Positions 1-6,531 of a stretch of DNA of 12,396 nucleotides are shown one piece after another. Both the position numbers and the translations under genes were made by a program. The notes under the pieces were generated by a model that was not told the DNA's origin, did not search any database, and was given only the letters and a program-made list of their open reading frames with translations. How positions within the stretch are numbered: the stretch's first letter is position 1; each line of letters starts with the position of its first letter. The stretch lies in the NCBI GenBank assembly GCA_015654495.1, contig JAATGW010000442.1:1-12396 (forward strand). Reading direction: 5' to 3'. The stretch is from Chitinophagales bacterium (GTDB lineage: Bacteria; Bacteroidota; Bacteroidia; Chitinophagales; Chitinophagaceae).

Positions 1-677
1 ATTCCGGCGCAAGCTGGCAGGATATTCCCGGCGTCAACAATTCAAATTATGTGTGGACTTCAGGATTGCCTCCTGATAGTTATTGGTACCGGTTATCTGT
101 AAGCGAATCTTCAGTGCAGGGACTTAAGGTTTGCCGGGTTGCTTCTGAAAACCTTGTGATTAACGTACACGCAAAACCGAAGACAAATGCCGGGCCTGAC
201 CGGGTATCCTATCTTGGCAAACCCGTTACATTGCTCGCTACACCTTCAGGGGACCAGGACACCTATAAATGGTCGCCTGCTGTTTACCTGGATGATGCTA
301 CCACAATCAATCCGAAAGCCAATCCACCTGCCGACATCAGCTATGTGCTTGTCGCCCGAACTCCTTTTCAATGTGAACGTGCCGATACAGTGCGCGTAAC
401 CGTTGTGACAGGTATATTCGTACCTACTGCATTTACTCCGAACGGTGATGGATTAAATGATTTCTGGCGTATTCCTTTTATAGATCCTGAGCTGGGAGCA
501 GAAGCAACTGTCTATAACCGCTGGGGGAAAATCGTGTACCAGGTAAAACAAAAAACAGTTTCCTGGGATGGGAAATACCGGGGCATTGCGCAACCTGCGG
601 GGAATTACACATGGTATATCCGGTTTAATAATAAGGATTTTAAACCTATGAAGGGGTCGCTGACAATTATCAGGTAA
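1..677 (+). CDS. T9SS type B sorting domain surface protein, C-terminal part (5' end outside window)
   Basis: The frame is open from base 3 to the TAA at 675-677 (224 residues seen), with no stop back to the window edge. The GTG at 51 is therefore an internal codon, not the start. The first ~130 residues look like PKD/Ig-like beta-sandwich repeats typical of large adhesins. The last ~85 residues are the gliding-motility C-terminal domain (CHU_C type): FTPNGDGLND at 432-461, then YNRWG and SWDGKYRG, and a terminal beta-strand ending SLTIIR. In this family the domain is the signal that the type IX secretion system recognises at the outer membrane, so the protein should be exported to the cell surface or medium. 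The main functional domains lie upstream of the window. This is the only + strand gene supported here, and it converges on the minus-strand genes that follow. Confidence 0.93.
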   Translation, partial: SGASWQDIPGVNNSNYVWTSGLPPDSYWYRLSVSESSVQGLKVCRVASENLVINVHAKPKTNAGPDRVSYLGKPVTLLATPSGDQDTYKWSPAVYLDDATTINPKANPPADISYVLVARTPFQCERADTVRVTVVTGIFVPTAFTPNGDGLNDFWRIPFIDPELGAEATVYNRWGKIVYQVKQKTVSWDGKYRGIAQPAGNYTWYIRFNNKDFKPMKGSLTIIR

Positions 678-790
678 GCATTTTTTCCACTTAAAACGCC
701 TGCTGACAAAGGCAAAATATTTACAATTCAGGGTATGCTATTTCCCGCTTTTCCAAACTCTAAAAAAACACTAACCCTATAACTCACTAG

Positions 791-840
791 TTCCACGGAT
801 TGAAATCCGTGGCTATAAGATCACCGAGCCTAAGGGCTCT
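791..840. repeat. REP-like double hairpin between convergent genes
   Basis: Two adjacent inverted repeats lie between the converging genes. The first has 9-bp arms, CCACGGATT at 793-801 and AATCCGTGG at 804-812. The second has 5-bp arms, GAGCC at 826-830 and GGCTC at 835-839. A pair of short hairpins of this form, separated by about a dozen bases, resembles the dispersed REP-like elements found between genes in many Bacteroidota. It might also act as a two-way transcription stop, but neither strand shows a clear T run after a stem. Confidence 0.55.
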
Positions 841-841
841 G

Positions 842-1142
842 TTACAATCTCTCAGTAGGCAAATTCAATTGACAAAAGCTGATAAGAGCGCAGATTGGAG
901 CAGGAGTTTTAAACAGCCAAACTAAATTTAAATCTGCATGCTCAAGGTGGAAATATTCTCTTTCGTTGACTGTATCTTCAACATTTTTTGCTTCAAACCA
1001 TTGCGGGCAGATACATTCAATAGCGGCATATGATAATTCAATTGTCCGGTAATCTCCTGTTATTCTGCCTTTGTCCACCCCATATTTTGTACCGTCAATT
1101 AAGCCGGGTAAGGGTTTCTCTGTAGTTGCTCTTTATTATTTT
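842..1142 (-). pseudogene. Frame-shifted second domain of the adjacent lipoprotein
   Basis: Downstream of the lipoprotein stop (1095), another minus frame is open from 1142 to 842 and overlaps it by 48 nt. Its product reads TTEKPLPGLIDGTKYG, then IELSYAAIECICPQW, then EREYFHLEHADLNLV. This is a clear paralogue of the lipoprotein's own domain: LELHYITWACECANW and LCIFIEPADSSLIL. Shared features are E-L-x-Y, a C-x-C-x-x-W cluster and F-x-x-E-x-AD. The frame differs by one base, so one extra base (or two lost) in the overlap would have split a two-domain protein. After LNLV the similarity fades, so the 3' end may be broken again or truncated. The only start codon in this frame is a GTG at 1078 and there is no signal peptide, so a separate gene is less likely. 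A sequencing or assembly error cannot be excluded. Confidence 0.6.
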
Positions 1143-1502
1143 GTAGGCAGTGTATCTGAAAATATTTGCTTTGTTCACCTCCTGTTCTGTATTATTGAAT
1201 CCCTCGGGGTACCCTTTATTCATATAATACTGTCCTGTGAACTCTACTACGTCGTTGGTATAACCGAGTGAGTCCGATAGAATCAGTGAACTGTCTGCCG
1301 GCTCAATAAAAATACAAAGATCGGAAAGCTCACCTGCGTCCTGATATTTTTTTATATCCTCTGGTGTCGCCCAGTTTGCACATTCGCAGGCCCATGTTAT
1401 GTAATGAAGTTCCAGAGTTTGAGTTTTACCATCCAGCTTATTTTGCTCTACAGAACAGGAGAGAAAAAAGAAAATTAATGTAGCTGCGATTAGGTGTTTC
1501 AC
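1095..1502 (-). CDS. Lipoprotein with Cys-x-Cys-x2-Trp domain, function unknown
   Basis: The protein is 135 aa and begins at a GTG (1502). No in-frame ATG lies just upstream, and this start gives a good lipoprotein signal: MKH, a hydrophobic run, then lipobox LSC with C16 as the lipidated cysteine. It should be anchored in a membrane after export. The mature part has one compact domain with an ACECANW motif at about 39-45 and LCIFIEPADSSLIL at about 62-75. I recognise no enzymatic function. A second copy of the same domain follows in a shifted frame, so this may be the truncated N-terminal half of a two-domain lipoprotein. Confidence 0.72.
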   Translation of the reverse strand: MKHLIAATLIFFFLSCSVEQNKLDGKTQTLELHYITWACECANWATPEDIKKYQDAGELSDLCIFIEPADSSLILSDSLGYTNDVVEFTGQYYMNKGYPEGFNNTEQEVNKANIFRYTAYKIIKSNYRETLTRLN

Positions 1503-1581
1503 TGTTGGATTTAAATGTGTTGTAGTTGCACGCAGATTTGTACAGTATGGTATCAGGTAACTGCAACAGGCGCGGGTTTAT

Positions 1582-2031
1582 TCATGAGAGTCTTTTTTCA
1601 ATCTCTTTTTTTAAAGTGACCGAGTCCTTTGACCCGATCCTGATTATCCGGTCTGTATCGTTAAATTTTAATTCCACTCCATCGCTGCCACTGATATTAT
1701 ACAACATTCCATTTGGAATTATCCTGATTCCCCAGCCGTAATACCAGGGTGATTTTACACTGTTTACGGTTTTTATTCTTTTTAATTGTATCCTCTTTTT
1801 GATAAGACCAATACCGAATGAGGTTGTAATTGTGTCAGAACCAACCCTGGTCCTTAGCCCGTAGAAAAGAAGACAAACAAGTGTAAATGTCAGGGTCATT
1901 ATGATGTAAACATTTGTTCCGATTGGGTCGTCCCCGAGGTTGTTTATAAAGAACCAGGTCATCATCAAATGAATCGGCACGATACAAATAAAAATCAACC
2001 AGCCAAATGTAAACTCTTTATATTCCTTCAT
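1582..2031 (-). CDS. Two-TM membrane protein with C-terminal PH-like domain
   Basis: The protein is 149 aa with an ATG start. Two hydrophobic segments (about 9-30 and 40-60) are joined by a short acidic loop containing GDDPIGTN. The remaining ~85 residues look like a small beta-rich bacterial PH-like domain: IKKRIQLKRIKTV, the aromatic-glycine stretch WYYGWGIRIIPNGMLYNISG, then VELKF and RIIRIGSKD, closing in a charged helix. This layout matches the small membrane PH-domain proteins common in Bacteroidota, whose role is not defined. It stands alone, with a 202-bp spacer upstream. Confidence 0.75.
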   Translation of the reverse strand: MKEYKEFTFGWLIFICIVPIHLMMTWFFINNLGDDPIGTNVYIIMTLTFTLVCLLFYGLRTRVGSDTITTSFGIGLIKKRIQLKRIKTVNSVKSPWYYGWGIRIIPNGMLYNISGSDGVELKFNDTDRIIRIGSKDSVTLKKEIEKRLS

Positions 2032-2065
2032 TGTCTGCCTGTTAATCTGTTCTGTCTGATAGATG

Positions 2066-2077
2066 AAGGTTAACCTT
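2066..2077. promoter_or_regulatory. Perfect 12-bp palindrome upstream of the PH-like gene
   Basis: AAGGTTAACCTT is its own reverse complement and lies 35-46 bp before the ATG at 2031, where an operator could sit. Palindromes of this length are expected a few times by chance in 12 kb, so the call is weak. Confidence 0.2.
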
Positions 2078-2233
2078 AAAGTATTGACGCTGCAATGGAG
2101 TCCCTCATTCCATCTGCTGCATCAGTGCTGAATAAAAATACAAAAAAATCATTGTTCTTTTACAGCCCGGCATTAGTTATTCATCTGCCGGATCTATGGA
2201 GGCAGCGAGACCACTCATGCGGCGCGCCGGAAT

Positions 2234-2725
2234 TTAGTTTGTCGGGTTGAGATTATTTCTTTTTTTCATTGCACTATCCACTCCCTCAATTGCTTCCTTT
2301 AAATCGATAGTCCAATAACCCCCTTTGCCACTGTCCCAGGCATCTTTCCATTGATGATACCCTTCAGAAAAATCAGGCAAATTGTTATTCTGTCCCACAA
2401 GTTGGGTTACTGATTTTGAAATTGCTTTTTGAGAGAAAGGCAGATGTCCGATAAAATCTGAATAGCCGGTGGCCATGTTTGGATTAAACATTCTCACAGC
2501 ATCTACCCGGATATGAATTATAGTGTCGCCTTTTTCATATTTTTCAGTTTTCAGTATCGTCAGAGTTGAACTGTCTTCACCCGCCCTGTTATTGTATTTC
2601 CACACCTGCCCCGTCTTAAATCGTTCATCTGGTGAAGATTGTTCCGGATTATTGCTTTGTCCTTTGCAGCCAGCCAGAACACCGAAAATTCCGGCTATAA
2701 TAATGAAAAGTTTTTCAGAAATCAT
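2234..2725 (-). CDS. Lipoprotein, function unknown
   Basis: The protein is 163 aa with an ATG start. It has a standard lipoprotein signal, MISEK followed by a hydrophobic run and lipobox LAGC with C20. A polar, low-complexity linker rich in S, N and P follows. Then comes a beta-strand-rich region beginning GQVWKYNNRAGEDSSTLTI that reads like a small barrel or sandwich (TGQVWKY-type starts are common in secreted Bacteroidota lipoproteins). The C-terminus contains YHQWKDAWDSGKGGYWT and ends in a charged helix. I recognise no family. It is flanked by long spacers, so it is probably transcribed alone. Confidence 0.75.
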   Translation of the reverse strand: MISEKLFIIIAGIFGVLAGCKGQSNNPEQSSPDERFKTGQVWKYNNRAGEDSSTLTILKTEKYEKGDTIIHIRVDAVRMFNPNMATGYSDFIGHLPFSQKAISKSVTQLVGQNNNLPDFSEGYHQWKDAWDSGKGGYWTIDLKEAIEGVDSAMKKRNNLNPTN

Positions 2726-2745
2726 TGCTAATATATTGGTCTGAT

Positions 2746-2766
2746 CTGCCTGGATGATTTAGGCAG
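2746..2766. terminator. Hairpin in the spacer between two lipoprotein genes
   Basis: CTGCCT at 2746-2751 pairs with AGGCAG at 2761-2766 around a 9-nt loop. It follows the stop of the gene at 2804-3379 and lies before the next start at 2725. There is no T run on the minus strand, so a terminator is only one possibility. Confidence 0.25.
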
Positions 2767-2803
2767 GCCGGTGTTCAGTTGACTGTATTGCGCAAATCAG
2801 ATT

Positions 2804-3379
2804 TCAGCGACGAATTATCTTCTTTACGGAAACCAGACTGTCATTCTCATAAAATTCGTGCTTTATCGGATTTCCCTGTTCATCATAATAAGTAGATTCC
2901 CCCTCTCTCCGCCCATTTATATAGTGTTCCAAATACATCAGTTGGCCATTCTGGTAAAACGACTTAACAGTACCGTCATTCTTATCAACCACACTGTAAC
3001 CTAATTGGGCAATATTTCCATTCTCATGATAGATTTTGTACATACCCTGTTCCCTTCCGGCAGAATCAAACCATGATTCCGCTTGCAATTTTCCATTTGG
3101 AAAATACAAAAAAAAGGAATCGACAAATACCCCCATTTTATAGTGGGCAATTGTAAAAACCTTCCCATCGCCATAGTAAACTATACGTTGCCCATGTAAA
3201 GTATCATTCTTATAATTTACTTTTTCCTTTATATATCCACCGGGACTATAGATTATCCACGGACCAGCTTTCTTTCCATTGACAAGTTTCCCCTTTGAAA
3301 CATCTTTATTTTGAGGTGTGCAGGCACAGGAAGTTAAAGAAATTAACAGAAGTATTTTAAGTACATTAGTTGTGACCAT
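2804..3379 (-). CDS. YwqK/MORN-like repeat lipoprotein
   Basis: The protein is 191 aa with an ATG start. The signal peptide ends in lipobox LTSC (C18). The mature part is a tandem array of about six repeats of ~22-25 residues of the type G-x-W-x-x-Y-x-x-x-G-x-x-x-x-x-x-x-Y: KAGPWIIYSPGGYIKEKVNY, LHGQRIVYYGDGKVFTIAHY, then units around YFPNGKLQAESWF, YHENGNIAQLGY, SFYQNGQLMYLEHY and STYYDEQGNPIKHEFY. These are the repeats annotated as YwqK-family antitoxin or MORN-like. In Bacteroidota they occur mostly in exported lipoproteins, so the antitoxin label should not be taken literally. No toxin partner is visible next to it. Confidence 0.85.
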   Translation of the reverse strand: MVTTNVLKILLLISLTSCACTPQNKDVSKGKLVNGKKAGPWIIYSPGGYIKEKVNYKNDTLHGQRIVYYGDGKVFTIAHYKMGVFVDSFFLYFPNGKLQAESWFDSAGREQGMYKIYHENGNIAQLGYSVVDKNDGTVKSFYQNGQLMYLEHYINGRREGESTYYDEQGNPIKHEFYENDSLVSVKKIIRR

Positions 3380-3502
3380 GATATAGACGCAGTCGTTTTC
3401 AATTTGCCCGCGGAAACAACAGGACTAATTTAAAATTGAAAAGCAAAGGTCGGAACTTCGGCCCCCTTGTTTTATAAAATCCATATTGTGTATCATTCAA
3501 TA

Positions 3503-4072
3503 TTATAACTCCTTTTTACCTAAGGAAATAACAATTGCCGTCCCAACAATTGACTGCCAGAAAAAAAATGTGGATGCAAATAATGTGTTTATTCCATCAT
3601 GAAAATCAAAAACCGGCTTAATAAATTCTGAAACCGGGCCTATCAAAAGGATATCATTAATCACAAAAGAAAGTCCGCCTAACAAGAACACCTTTCCTGC
3701 ACTAAATCCTAATTTAACTATAAACCGGTTTATAATTCTGAAACTAATATAGGATCCCATTCCGGTTGAAAATATTCCTACGATAAATCCGGTTGAACCC
3801 GAATATAAGGTTACAAAAAAAACGACCAGATAAGTCAGATACATTAACAGGTAATAAATCAACAGATCTCTGATCGAAAACTGTATTTCGAAAATTAAGA
3901 AGACGATGACCGTCGCACCGGTAAACACCAAACCTGGTAAAAGTCCGTTTACTGCAACTCCATCTTCATTCAAATGAAAAATATAAGCGGAACTGAGTCC
4001 TCATAATACAAACAGTATTACTGCAAAAAGACTCCTGATCCAATTTGATTTTTTGACTGGCAATCTGCTCAT
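3503..4072 (-). pseudogene. Multi-TM membrane protein interrupted by an in-frame TGA
   Basis: The frame downstream of 4000 encodes a very hydrophobic protein with about four TM segments, ending SIVGTAIVISLGKKEL. Its only usable start there is a TTG at 3973, which would begin the protein at NEDGVAVNG. Upstream in the same frame lies a much better start: ATG at 4070-4072, giving MSRLPVKKSNWIRSLFAVIL then FVL, a positively charged N-terminus and a TM helix. A TGA at 4001-4003 then interrupts it, and the frame resumes GLSSAYIFHLNEDG. Restoring that one codon (for example TGG, CGA or GGA) gives one protein of about 189 residues. I therefore read this as a gene inactivated by a single nonsense change. 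Alternatives are re-initiation at 3973, stop-codon readthrough or a base-call error. The family is unknown. Confidence 0.68.
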
Positions 4073-4196
4073 TTAAATTTGATAGGCCAGGAACTGGTGG
4101 GAAATATTCCCGGGTTTAAACAAAAACTAATTGTTGCACAGTGTTGAAATTAATACCTCAAACTCACCACAAGCAATACTATATAGGTGAGATATT

Positions 4197-4679
4197 CTAA
4201 TCTTTGTTTTTATTTGACGCGAAGATATAACCTAAGATTGCTGTTAGTACCGGAAGGAGTAAATTGAGCAGAATCATTTGAGCGATCTGGATTGTGAAAT
4301 CTCTATAATTTTTTTTCTCTGCCTGAATGAGTTTAATTAACTCAATTTTTTTATCGTATGAGCTGTCAGAAATATTTGTTTGGTCAGGTATTTCTACTAC
4401 AGTTGATGCATCAAAATCTTTTAAAAATAAAAAAACTAAAAAGATTAAAATAAATCCTGAAATAATAAACAGGACAAATTTTGATAACTTAAAGCCAATC
4501 ATTGGAAGTGAAGGCTCATTAACTTTTGGATCAGCAGATGATACAACTTCTGTTTGCGGCAGATTATAAGGAGTAACTGATGGCATATTAATCAGATTCT
4601 CTAAAGGATGAACAGCCTGATCGTCACCAGTCGGCTCATCTCCCTGATTTAGAGATTCATCTTGATTAGAAGTTGACAT
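4197..4679 (-). CDS. Two-TM protein co-transcribed with an RHH regulator
   Basis: The protein is 160 aa with an ATG start 7 nt after the stop of the RHH gene, so the two are very likely one operon. The N-terminal ~60 residues are acidic, polar and probably disordered (MSTSNQDESLNQGDEPTGDD). TM1 is at about 67-87 (FVLFIISGFILIFLVFLFL). A charged segment of about 45 residues follows, including YDKKIELIKLIQAEKKNYRD, which may form a short helix or coiled coil. TM2 (MILLNLLLPVLTAILGYIF) ends in ASNKNKD. With both termini cytoplasmic, the middle loop would lie in the periplasm. There are no catalytic motifs. The small size, two TM helices and pairing with a DNA-binding partner are compatible with a membrane-acting toxin or a sensor, but neither is shown. 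Confidence 0.75.
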   Translation of the reverse strand: MSTSNQDESLNQGDEPTGDDQAVHPLENLINMPSVTPYNLPQTEVVSSADPKVNEPSLPMIGFKLSKFVLFIISGFILIFLVFLFLKDFDASTVVEIPDQTNISDSSYDKKIELIKLIQAEKKNYRDFTIQIAQMILLNLLLPVLTAILGYIFASNKNKD

Positions 4680-4686
4680 ACACCGA

Positions 4687-4923
4687 TTACTTTTTACTCA
4701 TTTTTCTTGCTTTTGCCATTTCTAAAGTAGGCATAACAATTCTTCTGGCATCCCCGCCTTTTTCATCAGTTGAAATCAGAACCCGGCCCTTTTGAACTTC
4801 ATCTACAGCCCATCTCATTAGGGTTAGAGCCTCACTTGTTACCTGGGTGGCTTTATCGAGACCAGTATCTTTTTTTAAATTGTCAATAAAATTTTCATCA
4901 ACTGTCAAACGGATTTCAGGCAT
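4687..4923 (-). CDS. Small ribbon-helix-helix-type DNA-binding protein
   Basis: The protein is 78 aa with an ATG start. The N-terminus MPEIRLTVDENFIDNLKKDT has the form of a ribbon-helix-helix fold: a basic-hydrophobic alternating strand (EIRLTVD), then helix 1 (ENFIDNLKKDTG), a turn, and helix 2 (KATQVTSEALTLMRWAVDEV). A short conserved tail follows with GRVLIST and RIVMPTLEMAK. RHH proteins act as dimers that place the N-terminal strand in the DNA major groove, and many repress their own operon. Five 11-bp repeats lie 48 bp upstream of this start, a likely binding array. The gene is first in an operon with the two-TM protein. I judge the fold from the sequence pattern; the biological role is unknown. 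Confidence 0.78.
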   Translation of the reverse strand: MPEIRLTVDENFIDNLKKDTGLDKATQVTSEALTLMRWAVDEVQKGRVLISTDEKGGDARRIVMPTLEMAKARKMSKK

Positions 4924-4942
4924 AATTGTAAATTTTAGAACT

Positions 4943-4950
4943 TAAAGATA
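4943..4950 (-). promoter_or_regulatory. Candidate -7 box of the RHH operon
   Basis: On the minus strand TATCTTTA lies 20 bp before the ATG at 4923 and matches the Bacteroidota -7 consensus TAnnTTTG at all but the last base. The 11-bp repeat array would then cover the -33 region and the DNA upstream of it, where a bound repressor could block the sigma factor. No clear -33 TTG is seen. Confidence 0.35.
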
Positions 4951-4970
4951 GAGTAAAATTGGATAAAAGG

Positions 4971-5018
4971 TCCATTAATAGTCCATAAAATATCCATAAA
5001 TAGTCCAGGTATTCTCCA
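4971..5018 (-). repeat. Five 11-bp-spaced TGGA units, likely RHH operator array
   Basis: Read on the minus strand, the unit TGGACTATTTA recurs with small changes. On the + strand the TCCA ends begin at 4971, 4982, 4993, 5004 and 5015, exactly 11 bp apart. The three middle-to-proximal units (TCCATTAATAG, TCCATAAAATA, TCCATAAATAG) are closest to each other; the outer ones keep mainly TCCA. A spacing of one helical turn puts all units on the same face of the DNA, as in the iterated operators bound cooperatively by RHH repressors. Its place 48 bp upstream of the RHH start supports autoregulation. The units are far too short and lack the spacers needed for a CRISPR array. Confidence 0.7.
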
Positions 5019-5124
5019 AAAAAATTTATTAAATCTCTTTTAGCTTGATAATCAAAGAATTGCTGCCTTAAGCTGACAGGCTCAAAAGCCCTTACTTAAA
5101 GACGGAATCGAGGTAGTCCAGGAA

Positions 5125-5421
5125 TTAGCCATATAAAAAATGAACTCCCATGGACCCCTTGCTTTTTGCATACTCCAGAAATCGCCTGAAATTTCTTAAA
5201 TCCTGACCAAAATTATTGCCAATATATCTATTTCCAGGATCCACATTGAATGCTGAAAAATAATACTGATTGTTTAATGTATCGGTACCATTATCACTCA
5301 AAAGAGAATGAAGGTTATCAATGTTCCGGAGCTTTTCAATTAAAGAATTTACAGTAAATAAAACCAGATCAATATTTTCCGCCAGCAGGGCTTTATCAAG
5401 TTCAATCTTGAGGAGAATCAT
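5125..5421 (-). CDS. Small hypothetical protein
   Basis: The protein is 98 aa from an ATG at 5421, with an in-frame TAA just upstream (5431-5433), so this start or a later one is used. The first ~35 residues form an amphipathic helical stretch (LDKALLAENIDLVLFTVNSL). The second half holds YYFSAFNVDPGNRYIGNN and RNFRRFLEYAKSKG. It has no signal peptide or TM segment, so it would be cytoplasmic. I recognise no family. Composition looks coding rather than random, but the gene sits beside decayed genes and could itself be a fragment. Confidence 0.5.
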   Translation of the reverse strand: MILLKIELDKALLAENIDLVLFTVNSLIEKLRNIDNLHSLLSDNGTDTLNNQYYFSAFNVDPGNRYIGNNFGQDLRNFRRFLEYAKSKGSMGVHFLYG

Positions 5422-5430
5422 CTTTTTCTC

Positions 5431-5603
5431 TTATTCTGTCTCGGCAAAGGACAAAGCAATGTAAAAGCCGGCAATTACAAAGTAGGTGTCATGAAAATGC
5501 ACGTCTACGACGTTGTCAGGACCGGCACAGAAAAATGATGTCAGAAATAAAACAACTCCCCGGCAGGTAATAACAGATTATATGGCTTTTTTTTGAATTG
5601 CAA
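5431..5603 (-). pseudogene. Remnant of a small membrane protein with HDTYFVIA motif
   Basis: Two minus-strand frames join into one protein-like reading. From a TTG at 5603 the first gives MQFKKKPYNLLLPAG, then runs out of frame and stops at 5541-5543. The other, open from 5577 to the TAA at 5431, gives VVLFLTSFFCAG, then PDNVVDVHFHDTYFVIAG and FYIALSFAETE. The joint at about 5556-5563 falls in a GGGG run. DVHFHDTYFVIA matches the D-x-x-x-HDTYFVxA signature known from heme-copper oxidase subunit I, and similar short motifs occur in small Bacteroidota membrane proteins. The protein ends inside what should be the second TM helix. I read it as a frame-shifted and truncated gene. It is far too short to be an oxidase subunit. 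Confidence 0.45.
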
Positions 5604-5665
5604 TTTGTCGTAAAGTTTATTACTGATAGCGTCACGGCAGATTTAATCAGTTCTGGCACGATTAG

Positions 5666-6004
5666 CTAGTCTGCCAATAATTTGCTGACTGCTATTTTGA
5701 GTTCCGGGAGATAATCAACTACAATCGACCAGAGAATTTCATCGGAAACACTATCATATCCATGAATGATTCTATTCCGTGTAGCAATAATTTGTCTGAT
5801 ATTGGGAAGATCAAATGTGTTTTCAAGCTTATAAATCCGATTTGCCGCTTCCCCAATAATTTCCAGATTGCGCTCTACCGCCCTTTTTGTTTTTATGTCC
5901 CCGATAAAGAAAACAAACTCTTTTATACTCCCGTTAAAGAATGTATCAATTTCATTTATAGCCTTGAGTATGTCAAACAGGTAAGCTTTGACTTCAGGCA
6001 GCAT
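5666..6004 (-). CDS. hepT: HepT-like HEPN toxin ribonuclease (DUF86)
   Basis: The protein is 112 aa, the usual length, and all-helical. The family motif RX4HXY is present as R76-NRII-H81-G-Y83, next to the conserved RAVERNLEIIGEAANR stretch (about 41-56). HepT toxins are HEPN ribonucleases; the Arg and His are the catalytic pair, and the Tyr is the residue that the partner MntA modifies with AMP to switch the toxin off. The ATG at 6004 lies 11 nt inside the upstream mntA gene, so the two are translationally coupled. All key residues are intact, so the toxin should be active. Confidence 0.9.
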   Translation of the reverse strand: MLPEVKAYLFDILKAINEIDTFFNGSIKEFVFFIGDIKTKRAVERNLEIIGEAANRIYKLENTFDLPNIRQIIATRNRIIHGYDSVSDEILWSIVVDYLPELKIAVSKLLAD

Positions 6005-6296
6005 AAATCAATTGTTTCCTTTTATCTATTTCCATAGAAAAAAAGGGATTTCTTAATGACTTCTTTTCAAGCAAGTCGATTTCCCTTTGTAAAATTTCTT
6101 CCAGTGAAAATTTTAAACTGAAATACTTTAATGTATATTCGGCAGGTGTCATGGAGTTAAAGTCAACCAAAAAGTCAACGTCACTCTTATCCGAGAATTT
6201 TCTGGTCAGTGCTGATCCGAACAAATAAAGTTCCTTTACATTGTTATCAATGCAAACAGTTTTTATTTCATCAATATGAAGCAACACTCCATTCAT
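5994..6296 (-). CDS. mntA: MntA-like minimal nucleotidyltransferase antitoxin
   Basis: The protein is 100 aa with an ATG start. The minimal nucleotidyltransferase motif GSX10DXD is exact: G27-S28, ten residues, then D39-V-D41, in LFGSALTRKFSDKSDVDFLV. The third acidic residue is D74 in REIDLLEKK. In characterised MntA/HepT pairs the enzyme transfers AMP to the tyrosine of the HepT RX4HXY motif and neutralises the ribonuclease. Gene order (antitoxin first) and the 11-nt overlap with hepT are as usual for this module. An imperfect palindrome, GACCAATGGTC at 6331-6341, lies 35 bp before the start and could be an operator, though with little support. Confidence 0.92.
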   Translation of the reverse strand: MNGVLLHIDEIKTVCIDNNVKELYLFGSALTRKFSDKSDVDFLVDFNSMTPAEYTLKYFSLKFSLEEILQREIDLLEKKSLRNPFFSMEIDKRKQLIYAA

Positions 6297-6531
6297 TGAA
6301 CGAAGATATGAAATTAAAGCTGGACGTTTTGACCAATGGTCGAGGATTTATGCAGTACAGAAGTCCATGTTTCGCCTGCCTTGTAACCCGGACACAATAA
6401 TAAAAGATTTAAACTGACAAGCCAGGGCAAGACTTTTATCATCGATTAGAACTTCGTTTACCAATGACATATTTACCTGTACGGATTGCATGAATCCTTC
6501 GTGTGCGCAGATTTTTGTCAACAGCAAACAC

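Noticed and set aside
4971..5018. CRISPR array
   Set aside because: Units are 11 bp, contiguous and degenerate; there are no spacers and no cas genes.
5446..5533. Plus-strand peptide reading NVKAGNYKVGVMKMHVYD
   Set aside because: It looks protein-like only because it is the antisense of the HDTYFVIA fragment.
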